Source: Comamonadaceae bacterium (lineage in GTDB: Bacteria; Pseudomonadota; Gammaproteobacteria; Burkholderiales; Burkholderiaceae_C). Taken from it: a stretch of DNA of 5,830 bases. Below the pieces are notes generated by a model, which was not told the DNA's origin, did not search any database, and worked only from the letters and a program-made list of their open reading frames with translations. Where the stretch lies: positions 1 to 5,830 of the forward strand of contig CANBQX010000123.1 of NCBI GenBank assembly GCA_947371775.1, read 5' to 3'. Made by a program: the position numbers and the translations under genes. This document shows, piece by piece, positions 1 through 5,746 of this stretch. How positions within the stretch are numbered: the first letter of the stretch is position 1; every line of letters starts with the position of its first letter.

Positions 1-1047
1 GGCATCGTGGACGTCGACGACAGCAGCATTGCCGACGCGCCACGCCAATTGCTTCTGGTGGACCGGCGCAAGGCAGCGATGCTCGGCGTGTCGCAGCAAG
101 CCATTGTGGGCGCGCTGCGCACCGGCTTGAGTGGCGATGCAGCTACCTATCTTCATGACGCAAGCAAATACCCCGCTTCGGTGACGATGCAGTTGGCGCC
201 CGAGAGCCATGGAGACATCAACGCGCTACTGGCTTTGCATGTGCGCTCAAGCAATGGCGTGCTGGTGCCAGTGCGTGAGTTGGTCACGGTCAGCGACAGC
301 TTGCGCGAACAACCGGTGTATCACAAGGACCTGCTGCCGGTGAACATGGTGGTCGCCGACATGGCGGGCCAGCTCGACAGCCCGCTCTATGGCGTGTTTC
401 AAATGCGCAGCAAGATCACCGCCATTGCAACACCCGGTGGTGGAACCTTGGCGGAGTATTTTGTGAAACAGCCCAGCGACCCGCTGCGCGGATATTCGCT
501 GAAGTGGGACGGCGAGTCGCAAGTCACCTATGAAACTTTCCGCGACATGGGTGCCGCGTATGCCGTGGGCCTGGTACTGATCTACCTGCTGGTGGTGGCG
601 CAATTTGGCTCTTACCTCACACCGCTCATCATCATGGCGCCAATTCCCTTGACCATCATTGGCGTGATGCCCGGCCATGCGCTACTGGGTGCGCAGTACA
701 CCGCGACCAGCATGATCGGAATGATCGCGCTGGCCGGCATCATTGTGCGCAACTCGATCTTGCTGGTGGACTTCATCAACCTCCTGGTACGGCAAGGTTT
801 GCCCTTCAAGCAAGCCGTGGTGCAGTCCGCTATCACCCGTGCCCAGCCCATCATGCTGACCGGATTGGCCGCCATGCTGGGTGCCTTCTTCATACTGGAC
901 GACCCCATCTTTAACGGTTTGGCCATCTCGTTGATTTTCGGCATTTCAGTGTCCACCGTGCTCACCCTGGTGGTCATTCCCACCCTGTACTACGCCGCCT
1001 ACCGCAAGCGCCCCCAAGCGTTGGCGACGCAAGAAGTTTCTGTTTAA
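1..1047 (+). CDS. RND-family efflux pump inner-membrane subunit, C-terminal part (5' end outside window)
   Basis: The frame is open from base 1, so this is the last 348 residues of a protein that is usually about 1,000-1,070 residues long. RND pumps use proton flux to export substrates from the inner membrane and periplasm through an adaptor and an outer-membrane channel. The first ~180 residues form the second periplasmic (porter/docking) loop, including the typical strand 'VNMVVADMAG' before the last helices. Five hydrophobic segments follow, matching TM8-TM12: about 553-615, 619-687, 706-777, 847-900 and 913-996. The family motif 'GIIVRNSILLVDFI' lies in TM10. The protein ends in a short basic tail. 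The TM4 proton-relay residues, which would help separate metal pumps from drug pumps, are outside the window, so the substrate class stays open. A DUF2892 gene and a TolC-type gene follow closely, which fits an efflux operon. GTG at 7 is only an internal codon, not a credible start. Confidence 0.95.
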   Translation, partial: GIVDVDDSSIADAPRQLLLVDRRKAAMLGVSQQAIVGALRTGLSGDAATYLHDASKYPASVTMQLAPESHGDINALLALHVRSSNGVLVPVRELVTVSDSLREQPVYHKDLLPVNMVVADMAGQLDSPLYGVFQMRSKITAIATPGGGTLAEYFVKQPSDPLRGYSLKWDGESQVTYETFRDMGAAYAVGLVLIYLLVVAQFGSYLTPLIIMAPIPLTIIGVMPGHALLGAQYTATSMIGMIALAGIIVRNSILLVDFINLLVRQGLPFKQAVVQSAITRAQPIMLTGLAAMLGAFFILDDPIFNGLAISLIFGISVSTVLTLVVIPTLYYAAYRKRPQALATQEVSV

Positions 1048-1066
1048 TTTTTCAAGGAGTATTTTT

Positions 1067-1276
1067 ATGACCTCATGGCAAATGGTTCGTTTGGTGGCCG
1101 GTGTTTTTATTCTGGGCTCGCTGGCCATGGGCATCCCCGAAAGCCCACTCTTTGTCAGCTCCTGGTGGTTGGCATTCACCGCATTTGTCGGGCTGAACCT
1201 GGCGCAAAGTGCGCTGACCCGCTGGTGTCTGATGGAAACGATCATGCGCAAGATCGGCCTACAAGCGGGTAACTGA
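1067..1276 (+). CDS. DUF2892 (YgaP-type transmembrane domain) small inner-membrane protein
   Basis: This 69-residue protein has two hydrophobic helices (about residues 6-24 and 32-50) joined by a short loop. It ends with the family signature 'FVGLNLAQSALTRWC' followed by 'METIMRKIGL'. The layout matches DUF2892, the membrane domain that in YgaP is fused to a rhodanese sulfurtransferase; here there is no rhodanese part. Cys54, just after helix 2, sits where the family commonly has a conserved cysteine. The ATG at 1067 is preceded by a strong Shine-Dalgarno, AAGGAGT at 1054-1060, six bases upstream. The gene begins 19 bases after the RND pump and ends 20 bases before the TolC-type gene, so co-transcription is likely. 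Its role is not established. A part in sulfur or redox handling, or as a small accessory subunit of the pump, is inference from the domain and the context. Confidence 0.85.
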   Translation: MTSWQMVRLVAGVFILGSLAMGIPESPLFVSSWWLAFTAFVGLNLAQSALTRWCLMETIMRKIGLQAGN

Positions 1277-1296
1277 AGCCCAAGTTGAGATTCACA

Positions 1297-2685
1297 ATGA
1301 CAAGCAAAAAAGCGATTGCCCGGGCCCTGTTGATCGCACTCATGGGTGCCAGTGCCGCAGGGACACATGCTTTAGACCTGGCGCAGGCTTGGCGCGCCGT
1401 GCAAACGGCCGACCCCGCAATGGCTGTGGCCCGTGCAGTCGCCCAAGGCGGCGAAACGCAGCGACAGCAAGCAACAGCGATGTGGCGACCGCAGGTTTCT
1501 GTCAGTGTGGGGGCAGGCATGGCGGGTGCAGATTCGGCGAGTACCGGCGCGCACTTTGCGGCGTCTGGTTTGGGGGCGTCCAACGGAGTTGACTTCAATA
1601 CCTCGGTGAACTCCGGTGTGAGCACACGTTGGTCGGTTTCTGCGCGACAAGCTCTGCGCAGTGGCGAACGCAGCGCACAGGCGCGACAGTTGGAACTGAG
1701 CGCAGACATAGCTCAAGTGCAGTCAAACAATGCACAGCGCGACCTAATGTTGCTGACCGCCAAGCGCTACGTTGACCTGCTCGTGGCGCAGAACCACGTG
1801 GACTTGCTGCGCCAGCAGCAGGTGGCGGTGAACAGGGCGCTGGTGGAGGCCCAAGATCGCTTTGCTTTGGGTGATAAACCCGTGACTGAGACCTACGAGG
1901 CCCGCGCCCGTGCAATGGTTCTGCAGGCCCAGCTACTGAGTGCAGAAAACACAGGGGTGATGGCTAAGCGGTTGCTGGCGCAGTCGACCGGGCTGCCCGA
2001 GGCGGAGTTAACCTTGCAAGCGCCATCGTCCACGGCGGGTGCCGAATTTTCCGAGGCGCGCAGTATGGAGCAATGGCTCACGATGGCCTTGGAAAATCAT
2101 GGGGCGCTTCGTTTGCAAGCAATGCGCGTGCAAAGCGCGCAAGAGGAAGTGAGCAAATACAGCGTAGGGGCCAGTTCCACCTTGGATCTGGTGGCACAAG
2201 TCGGGCAGGAACGCGTCAGTGGTGACGGTGATTTCGGCGCCGCAACGAACTCGTCCGGGCAAAGGATGGTGGGACTGCAATGGTCCATGCCGGTATTCAC
2301 TGGTGGCATGCGCGATGCGCGCCAGCAACAGGCGCTGTTTCTGCAGGAGCAGGCGCAGGCGGAACTTGCGGCAGCGCGGCAACAGACGGGGCACATGGTT
2401 CAGCAGTTGTGGCTCACTCTGCAAACCGGTCCAGCGCGTCTGCGGGCAATGCAGGCTGCGCACCAAGCGTCCAAAGCGCGACTGGAAGCAACGCGACTGG
2501 GGCTCCAGGTAGGGGACCGAACAACGCTGGACCTGTTGCAAGCGGAAAGCGACTCTGCAGCCGCTGCACTGGCGCTGGTGCAGGCTAGCGGCGATCTGTT
2601 GTTGGCACGCCTGCAACTCGGAGCCATGGTTGGTGTGCTGGACGACGCAGAGCTAGAGGCTCAAAATACGGCTTGGTTTCATTGA
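1297..2685 (+). CDS. TolC-family outer-membrane efflux channel protein
   Basis: This 462-residue protein is about the usual length for an outer-membrane efflux channel that forms a trimer and joins an RND pump plus adaptor to the outside. It starts with a clear signal peptide: basic MTSKK, a hydrophobic stretch, and a likely cleavage after 'GTHA' near residue 25. Mature sequence 'LDLAQAWRAVQTADP' is the classic opening of this family. The rest is long, Ala/Gln/Leu-rich helices in two repeats (roughly residues 30-220 and 245-450, each an OEP domain). The second repeat ends with the usual 'GLQVGDRTTLDLLQAE' motif followed by a long helix. I chose the ATG at 1297; an in-frame TTG at 1285 would add four residues before the signal peptide and is less likely. 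The ribosome-binding site is weak, so translational coupling to the DUF2892 gene 20 bases upstream is plausible. The ending 'AWFH' is unusual, since many outer-membrane proteins end in an aromatic residue. Confidence 0.93.
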   Translation: MTSKKAIARALLIALMGASAAGTHALDLAQAWRAVQTADPAMAVARAVAQGGETQRQQATAMWRPQVSVSVGAGMAGADSASTGAHFAASGLGASNGVDFNTSVNSGVSTRWSVSARQALRSGERSAQARQLELSADIAQVQSNNAQRDLMLLTAKRYVDLLVAQNHVDLLRQQQVAVNRALVEAQDRFALGDKPVTETYEARARAMVLQAQLLSAENTGVMAKRLLAQSTGLPEAELTLQAPSSTAGAEFSEARSMEQWLTMALENHGALRLQAMRVQSAQEEVSKYSVGASSTLDLVAQVGQERVSGDGDFGAATNSSGQRMVGLQWSMPVFTGGMRDARQQQALFLQEQAQAELAAARQQTGHMVQQLWLTLQTGPARLRAMQAAHQASKARLEATRLGLQVGDRTTLDLLQAESDSAAAALALVQASGDLLLARLQLGAMVGVLDDAELEAQNTAWFH

Positions 2686-2870
2686 TTCCACACGAGATTT
2701 ACTGAATTCACATTTCCTCTCTCCGGCGTCGACAACGCGCGAACAAAGTCGCCGTCTTGGCTGTTCAAGTCGCCCGCCCGATCGCGATGGGCAAGCGCAG
2801 CTTTATGGGTTTGGGCTGCGCTACCAAGTCGTGTGCGGCTTCTATGAGTCGCCTGTTTCAAAGGTGTGGA
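2686..2870. other. convergent spacer between the TolC-type gene and the OsmC gene; no gene recognised
   Basis: The stretch separates two converging genes. All six frames were considered. The plus frames stay partly open and the minus frame 2679-2861 is open for 60 residues, but none gives a protein I recognise, a good ribosome-binding site or a family motif. The only structure is an 8-bp inverted repeat at 2794-2822 and a GC-rich near-palindrome around an ATCGCGAT core at 2776-2792. No hairpin followed by a T-run is present on either strand, so no intrinsic terminator can be called for either gene. Confidence 0.5.
2794..2822. repeat. 8-bp perfect inverted repeat, 13-nt loop (possible weak terminator stem)
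   Basis: AGCGCAGC at 2794-2801 is the exact reverse complement of GCTGCGCT at 2815-2822, with a 13-nt loop between them. It lies in the convergent spacer, where a bidirectional transcript-end hairpin would be expected. Neither arm is followed by a T-run on its own strand, so it does not meet the criteria for a Rho-independent terminator. It may help 3'-end stability or be chance in a GC-rich region. Confidence 0.4.
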
Positions 2871-3323
2871 TCAGTGTGGTTTTAGGCGAAGCAGGTTGGA
2901 GTCGAAAACTTCAACGACAACTGCAATTCCCTGGCCTACGCTTTGGGTTACCGTGCAAAAGCTCTCAAATTGCTCCAGTACCCGATCTAGATGTTCCAGG
3001 GACGCTGCGGGAACCCCCAATGTCAGCACCGCGCGGATCTGCAGTACGCGCAGTCGGCCTTCGCTGTTGCGCCCGACTTGGGCCTCTACATCGCAGCGCA
3101 GTGGATCGGGACTTTGCTTGAACTTGCGTAGCGCAAACAGCAGTGAGTCCACCAGGCAATTACCCACCGCCGCGGCCAGCAACTGTACTGGCGACGGTCC
3201 CAGGCCAGCGCCCATGGGCGCGGGCTCGTCTGCCAGCAATACAGGCACTTGGCCGCCAAAGATGACTTCAAACTGGTAATTCTGCTTTTGTTGCAGGCTC
3301 ACATTGACAAGAGATTCGCTCAT
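2871..3323 (-). CDS. OsmC-family protein (OsmC/Ohr-like thiol peroxidase fold)
   Basis: This 150-residue protein matches the usual length and layout of the OsmC/Ohr superfamily, small dimeric cytoplasmic proteins, several of which reduce organic or fatty-acid hydroperoxides through two cysteines. An N-terminal beta region contains 'DEPAPMGAGLGPSPVQLLAAAVGNC', of which the 'GPSP..LL.AA...C' pattern is the family signature. Cys56 starts the central helix and is the expected peroxidatic cysteine. Cys123, in 'FESFCTVTQSV', is the expected resolving cysteine, so both redox residues are present. The C-terminal strand 'GIAVVVEVF' closes the fold. The ATG at 3323 has an in-frame stop 13 bases upstream (3336-3338) and only a poor Shine-Dalgarno, but no better start exists. 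The gene is transcribed away from the DksA-like gene and toward the TolC-type gene. Whether the protein is a true peroxidase or one of the uncharacterised OsmC branch, and what it reduces, cannot be told from sequence alone. Confidence 0.9.
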   Translation of the reverse strand: MSESLVNVSLQQKQNYQFEVIFGGQVPVLLADEPAPMGAGLGPSPVQLLAAAVGNCLVDSLLFALRKFKQSPDPLRCDVEAQVGRNSEGRLRVLQIRAVLTLGVPAASLEHLDRVLEQFESFCTVTQSVGQGIAVVVEVFDSNLLRLKPH

Positions 3324-3504
3324 GGGAGAGTCCGATCATTGGGTGGGTATGCGGCGCAGCGCCTTAGCCGATTGAATTTCAAGTGTCGCAATTTTTTGCA
3401 TAGGTAGACGACAGTCGACAAACTGATTGCGCCTGACTTGATCCAGATCTAGTTCTGCCTCTGCCTTCGGCCTAGCATGGGCCGGTAACAAGCAAGGAGA
3501 AGCG
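3324..3504. promoter_or_regulatory. divergent intergenic region with short palindromes (promoters of OsmC and DksA-like genes)
   Basis: This 181-base spacer lies between divergently transcribed genes, so both promoters must be here or overlap it. I could not assign a convincing -35/-10 pair on either strand. Visible structure: TTGAATTTCAA at 3372-3382 (5-bp arms, one central base); GCAA/TTGC arms around TTTT at 3388-3399; TGTCG at 3384-3388 with CGACA copies at 3409-3413 and 3416-3420, the last overlapping a GTCGAC palindrome; the 14-bp imperfect palindrome CAGATCTAGTTCTG at 3444-3457 (12 of 14 positions symmetric); and CGGCC/GGCCG arms at 3468-3472 and 3480-3484, just before the DksA-like Shine-Dalgarno. 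Any of these could be an operator, but none matches a binding site I can name. Confidence 0.5.
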
Positions 3505-3885
3505 ATGACCGATTCCAAGTTTCAGGCAATTCACCGCCAGAGCCTGCTGTCCCAGCGCGCGGCCCTGTTGGCGCAAATTGAGGCGCAGCGTGGCGGTGTG
3601 CGCAGCCGCGCCGACGTGGCGCAAGAGCACTTTGACCGGCCCGAAGATTCGCCCGCCCAGGTCGCCAGCGCGCGGGACTTGGAATTTGCGATCAACGAGC
3701 ACGAAACCGCCGAACTCGACCAGATTGACCAGGCCCTGAAGCGTTTGGATCAAGGCGTGTACGGCATCTGCGTGGACTGTGGCATGGAAGTGGCACCCGA
3801 GCGTTTGCAGGCACTGCCACAGGCCGCCCGTTGCATGCCGTGCCAGGAAAAGGCCGAGCACCACCCCTCTATCCCTCACGTTTAA
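3505..3885 (+). CDS. TraR/DksA-family zinc-finger transcriptional regulator
   Basis: This 126-residue protein has the DksA/TraR architecture: an N-terminal helical hairpin (roughly residues 5-82) and a C-terminal four-cysteine zinc finger with Cys89, Cys92, Cys110 and Cys113 ('YGICVDCGMEV' then 'ARCMPCQEKAE'). Family members enter the secondary channel of RNA polymerase and alter promoter output, often with ppGpp. It is shorter than E. coli DksA (151 residues). Aligned by eye from the helix 'ELDQIDQALKRL', the coiled-coil tip reads 'RPEDSPAQ' (residues 45-52), where DksA has the functional 'DPVDRA' segment. The second tip aspartate therefore appears to be replaced, although E47/D48 still give the tip acidic character. 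The ATG at 3505 has a strong Shine-Dalgarno, AAGGAGA at 3494-3500. The next gene starts 10 bases after its stop, implying an operon. It is probably a DksA paralogue rather than the main cellular DksA. Confidence 0.9.
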   Translation: MTDSKFQAIHRQSLLSQRAALLAQIEAQRGGVRSRADVAQEHFDRPEDSPAQVASARDLEFAINEHETAELDQIDQALKRLDQGVYGICVDCGMEVAPERLQALPQAARCMPCQEKAEHHPSIPHV

Positions 3886-3895
3886 GAAAGTCACT

Positions 3896-4270
3896 ATGTC
3901 TACATTTCATGCGGTTGTCTGGTTGGACCACCAGGAGGCCCACGTCATGATGTTCGATCGCGAACATATGCAGTCGCAGCGCATCCACTCGCGCAGCCAC
4001 CACAAGCACCAAGGCAAGCCGCACGACAGCAAGGGTTTGTTTGCCGATATCGCCACGGCATTGGCGGGCGTGCATGAGGTGCTGCTCACTGGCCCAGGCT
4101 CGGCCCGCGAAGAGTTTGCCGTCTGGTGCAAAAGCCACAGCGCCCAGGTTGCGGCTGCCATTTCCGAAAGCGTGGTGAGCGACCAGCCCACGGACGCGCA
4201 GATCGTCGCGCTGGCGCGCAAGCATTTCAAAAAGATCGACCAAATGGGCCTGGACCCCGCGCTGACCTGA
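3896..4270 (+). CDS. 'translational machinery protein' family (small eRF1/Pelota-like protein), function unknown
   Basis: This 124-residue protein starts 'MSTFHAVVWLDHQEAHVMMF'. I recognise it as the short family common in beta- and gammaproteobacteria that databases label 'translational machinery protein'; that label is not backed by a demonstrated function known to me. After an N-terminal beta hairpin comes a histidine-rich loop (residues 31-43, with His31, 35, 36, 38 and 43). Next is a helix and the strand-turn 'HEVLLTGPGSAREEF', which resembles the phosphate-loop-like turn of eRF1/Pelota domain-3 folds. The end, 'VVSDQPTDAQIVALARKHFKK', is the most typical segment. The ATG at 3896 follows a purine-rich AAGAAAG at 3884-3890 that overlaps the stop of the DksA-like gene, so translation is probably coupled. 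The frame is open further upstream, but that part overlaps the DksA-like gene and has no start signal. The family call is fairly firm; the function is not. Confidence 0.8.
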   Translation: MSTFHAVVWLDHQEAHVMMFDREHMQSQRIHSRSHHKHQGKPHDSKGLFADIATALAGVHEVLLTGPGSAREEFAVWCKSHSAQVAAAISESVVSDQPTDAQIVALARKHFKKIDQMGLDPALT

Positions 4271-4318
4271 CTTCCGTCTGATTCCTGCACTGCCATACTG
4301 CGGCCCAGGAGGCCCTTT

Positions 4319-5095
4319 ATGTCAGACAGTCCGGTGATCGTTTCGCGCCACGGCAAAGTGACCGTGGTGTCTATCAACCGCCAACAGGCCCGCAATGCCG
4401 TGGACGGTGCCACGGCGCAGGCTTTGGCCGATGCGTTTCGCGCATTCGATGCCGATACCAGCGCCCATGTGGCGGTGCTGCACGGCGCACACGGCACGTT
4501 TTGCGCGGGTGCCGACCTCAAAGCCATGAACGATGCAAACCGGCGCAACCGCCTGGAGCCCGAAGGCGATGGCCCCATGGGTCCGTCGCGCATGTTGCTT
4601 TCCAAACCGGTGGTGGCTGCCATCAGCGGCCACGCGGTGGCTGGCGGCTTGGAGCTGGCGCTGTGGTGTGACCTGCGCGTGGTGGAACGCTCTGCGGTGA
4701 TGGGTGTGTTTTGCCGGCGCTTTGGCGTGCCATTGATTGACGGCGGCACGGTTCGTTTGCCACGCTTGATCGGTCTGTCGCGTGCCTTGGACTTGATTCT
4801 GACGGGCCGGGCGGTGGACGCGGAAGATGCCTTGGCCATGGGCCTTGCGAACCGTGTGGTGGAGGACGGGCAGTGCTTGCAGGCGGCTACGGCACTGGCG
4901 CAGCAACTCGCGGAGCTGCCCCAGACCTGCATGCGCCACGACCGGCTCAGTGCCTATGAGCAAGGCGGTTTGAATCTGGACGCCGCCCTGCGCAACGAGT
5001 TTGCGCATGGCCAAACGACGCTGGCCAGTGGCGAGTTCAGCGCGGGAGCCACCCGCTTTGCGCAAGGGGCGGGTCGCGGCGGCGCGCCAGTGTGA
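4319..5095 (+). CDS. crotonase-fold enzyme (enoyl-CoA hydratase/isomerase family)
   Basis: This 258-residue protein has the usual crotonase length. Family members act on acyl-CoA thioesters in the cytoplasm, stabilising the thioester enolate in an oxyanion hole. The first oxyanion/CoA-binding segment is 'FCAGADLKAM' (residues 61-70). The second is 'ISGHAVAGGLELALWCD' (residues 102-118), where Glu112 matches the Glu144 catalytic residue of rat mitochondrial hydratase. Twenty residues further, the place of Glu164 is taken by Cys132 in 'VFCRRFGVPLIDGGTVRLPR', so one of the two hydratase glutamates is missing. This 'CRR.GVPLIDGGT' pattern marks a crotonase subgroup whose reaction I cannot name; isomerase, hydrolase or another thioester chemistry is possible. 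The ATG at 4319 has an excellent Shine-Dalgarno, AGGAGG at 4307-4312. It follows the preceding gene by 48 bases on the same strand and converges on nth with 12 bases between stop codons. Confidence 0.92.
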   Translation: MSDSPVIVSRHGKVTVVSINRQQARNAVDGATAQALADAFRAFDADTSAHVAVLHGAHGTFCAGADLKAMNDANRRNRLEPEGDGPMGPSRMLLSKPVVAAISGHAVAGGLELALWCDLRVVERSAVMGVFCRRFGVPLIDGGTVRLPRLIGLSRALDLILTGRAVDAEDALAMGLANRVVEDGQCLQAATALAQQLAELPQTCMRHDRLSAYEQGGLNLDAALRNEFAHGQTTLASGEFSAGATRFAQGAGRGGAPV

Positions 5096-5107
5096 GCGTG
5101 CCGCAGC

Positions 5108-5746
5108 CTACTTCGGCGCGGTTTTGCCTTTGAACCCACACACCTGCGCCACCGCGCACTGGGCACACTGCGGCTTGCGTGCCTGGCAGACATAGCGGCC
5201 GTGCAGGATGAGCCAGTGGTGGGCGTCCACCAGGTACTTTGACGGGATGCGCTTGAGCAGCTTGAGCTCGACCGCCAAGGGCGTCTTGCCGGGCGCCAGG
5301 CCTGTGCGGTTGCCCAGCCGAAACAAATGGGTGTCTACGGCCATGGTGGGTTCGCCAAAGGCCACATTGAGCACCACATTGGCGGTTTTGCGGCCCACAC
5401 CGGGCAGCGCCTCCAGCGCCTCGCGGGTGCGCGGCACCACGCCGCCATGCTGCGCCACCAAGATGTGGCAGGTTTGCAGCAGGTGGCGCGCCTTGCTGCG
5501 GTACAGGCCGATGGTTTTGATCTGCGCCTCCAAGCCCGCCAAACCCAAGTCGGTGATTTTTTGCGGCGTGTTGGCCACCGCAAACAGGCCGCGCGTGGCT
5601 TTGTTCACCCCCACGTCGGTGGCTTGGGCCGAGAGCAAAACGGCGGCCAGCAGCTCAAACACGCTGGCGTAGTGCAGCTCGGTTTGCGGGTGCGGGTTGG
5701 CCGCTTGCAGGGTGGCAAAAAAGGTGTCGATCTGGCTGGGGGTCAT
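5108..5746 (-). CDS. nth: endonuclease III (DNA glycosylase / AP lyase)
   Basis: This 212-residue protein is the same length as typical Nth and shows every hallmark. The enzyme removes oxidised pyrimidines from DNA and cuts the resulting abasic site by beta-elimination, the first step of base excision repair. The helix-hairpin-helix 'LPGVGRKTANVVL' (residues 114-126) contains Lys120, the Schiff-base nucleophile. Asp138 in 'AVDTHLFRLGNR' is the catalytic aspartate. Four cysteines at 187, 194, 197 and 203 (C-X6-C-X2-C-X5-C) bind the [4Fe-4S] cluster. These numbers match the E. coli positions. The N-terminal 'LLAAVLLSAQATDVGVNKAT' is also standard. The ATG at 5746 has a poor Shine-Dalgarno, but its position gives the expected N-terminus. 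The gene stands alone on the minus strand here and faces the crotonase gene tail to tail. Any upstream partner gene on the minus strand would lie outside the window. Confidence 0.98.
   Translation of the reverse strand: MTPSQIDTFFATLQAANPHPQTELHYASVFELLAAVLLSAQATDVGVNKATRGLFAVANTPQKITDLGLAGLEAQIKTIGLYRSKARHLLQTCHILVAQHGGVVPRTREALEALPGVGRKTANVVLNVAFGEPTMAVDTHLFRLGNRTGLAPGKTPLAVELKLLKRIPSKYLVDAHHWLILHGRYVCQARKPQCAQCAVAQVCGFKGKTAPK

Noticed and set aside
247..983. Minus-strand open frames under the RND pump gene
   Set aside because: They lie antisense to a confident transmembrane protein and show no domain or start signal.
1285..1296. TTG at 1285 as start of the TolC-type gene
   Set aside because: The ATG at 1297 gives a standard signal peptide (MTSKK plus hydrophobic core); the TTG adds residues of no evident use and has no better ribosome-binding site.
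2008..2616. Minus-strand open frame of 202 codons under the TolC-type gene
   Set aside because: It is antisense to a clear TolC-family protein with a signal peptide; its composition is typical of a shadow frame.
2794..2822. Intrinsic terminator for the TolC-type or OsmC gene
   Set aside because: The stem is perfect, but neither strand has the T-run needed after it; it is listed only as an inverted repeat.
2679..2861. 60-codon minus-strand open frame in the spacer after the TolC-type gene
   Set aside because: No ribosome-binding site and no recognised family; it overlaps the end of the TolC-type gene. It is kept only as part of the spacer finding, not as a gene.
3779..3895. Upstream extension of the 'translational machinery' protein frame
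   Set aside because: It overlaps the zinc-finger codons of the DksA-like gene, and the family begins at MSTFHAVVWLDHQ, which corresponds to the ATG at 3896.
3907..4932. Long minus-strand open frame (341 codons) opposite the 'translational machinery' and crotonase genes
   Set aside because: It spans two well-recognised plus-strand genes, its translation is Ser/Arg/Ala-rich without any family motif, and it is the usual antisense shadow of GC-rich codon use.
4322..5065. Minus-strand open frame of 247 codons opposite the crotonase gene
   Set aside because: It fully overlaps the crotonase reading frame, and its His/Gln/Arg-rich translation has no recognisable domain.
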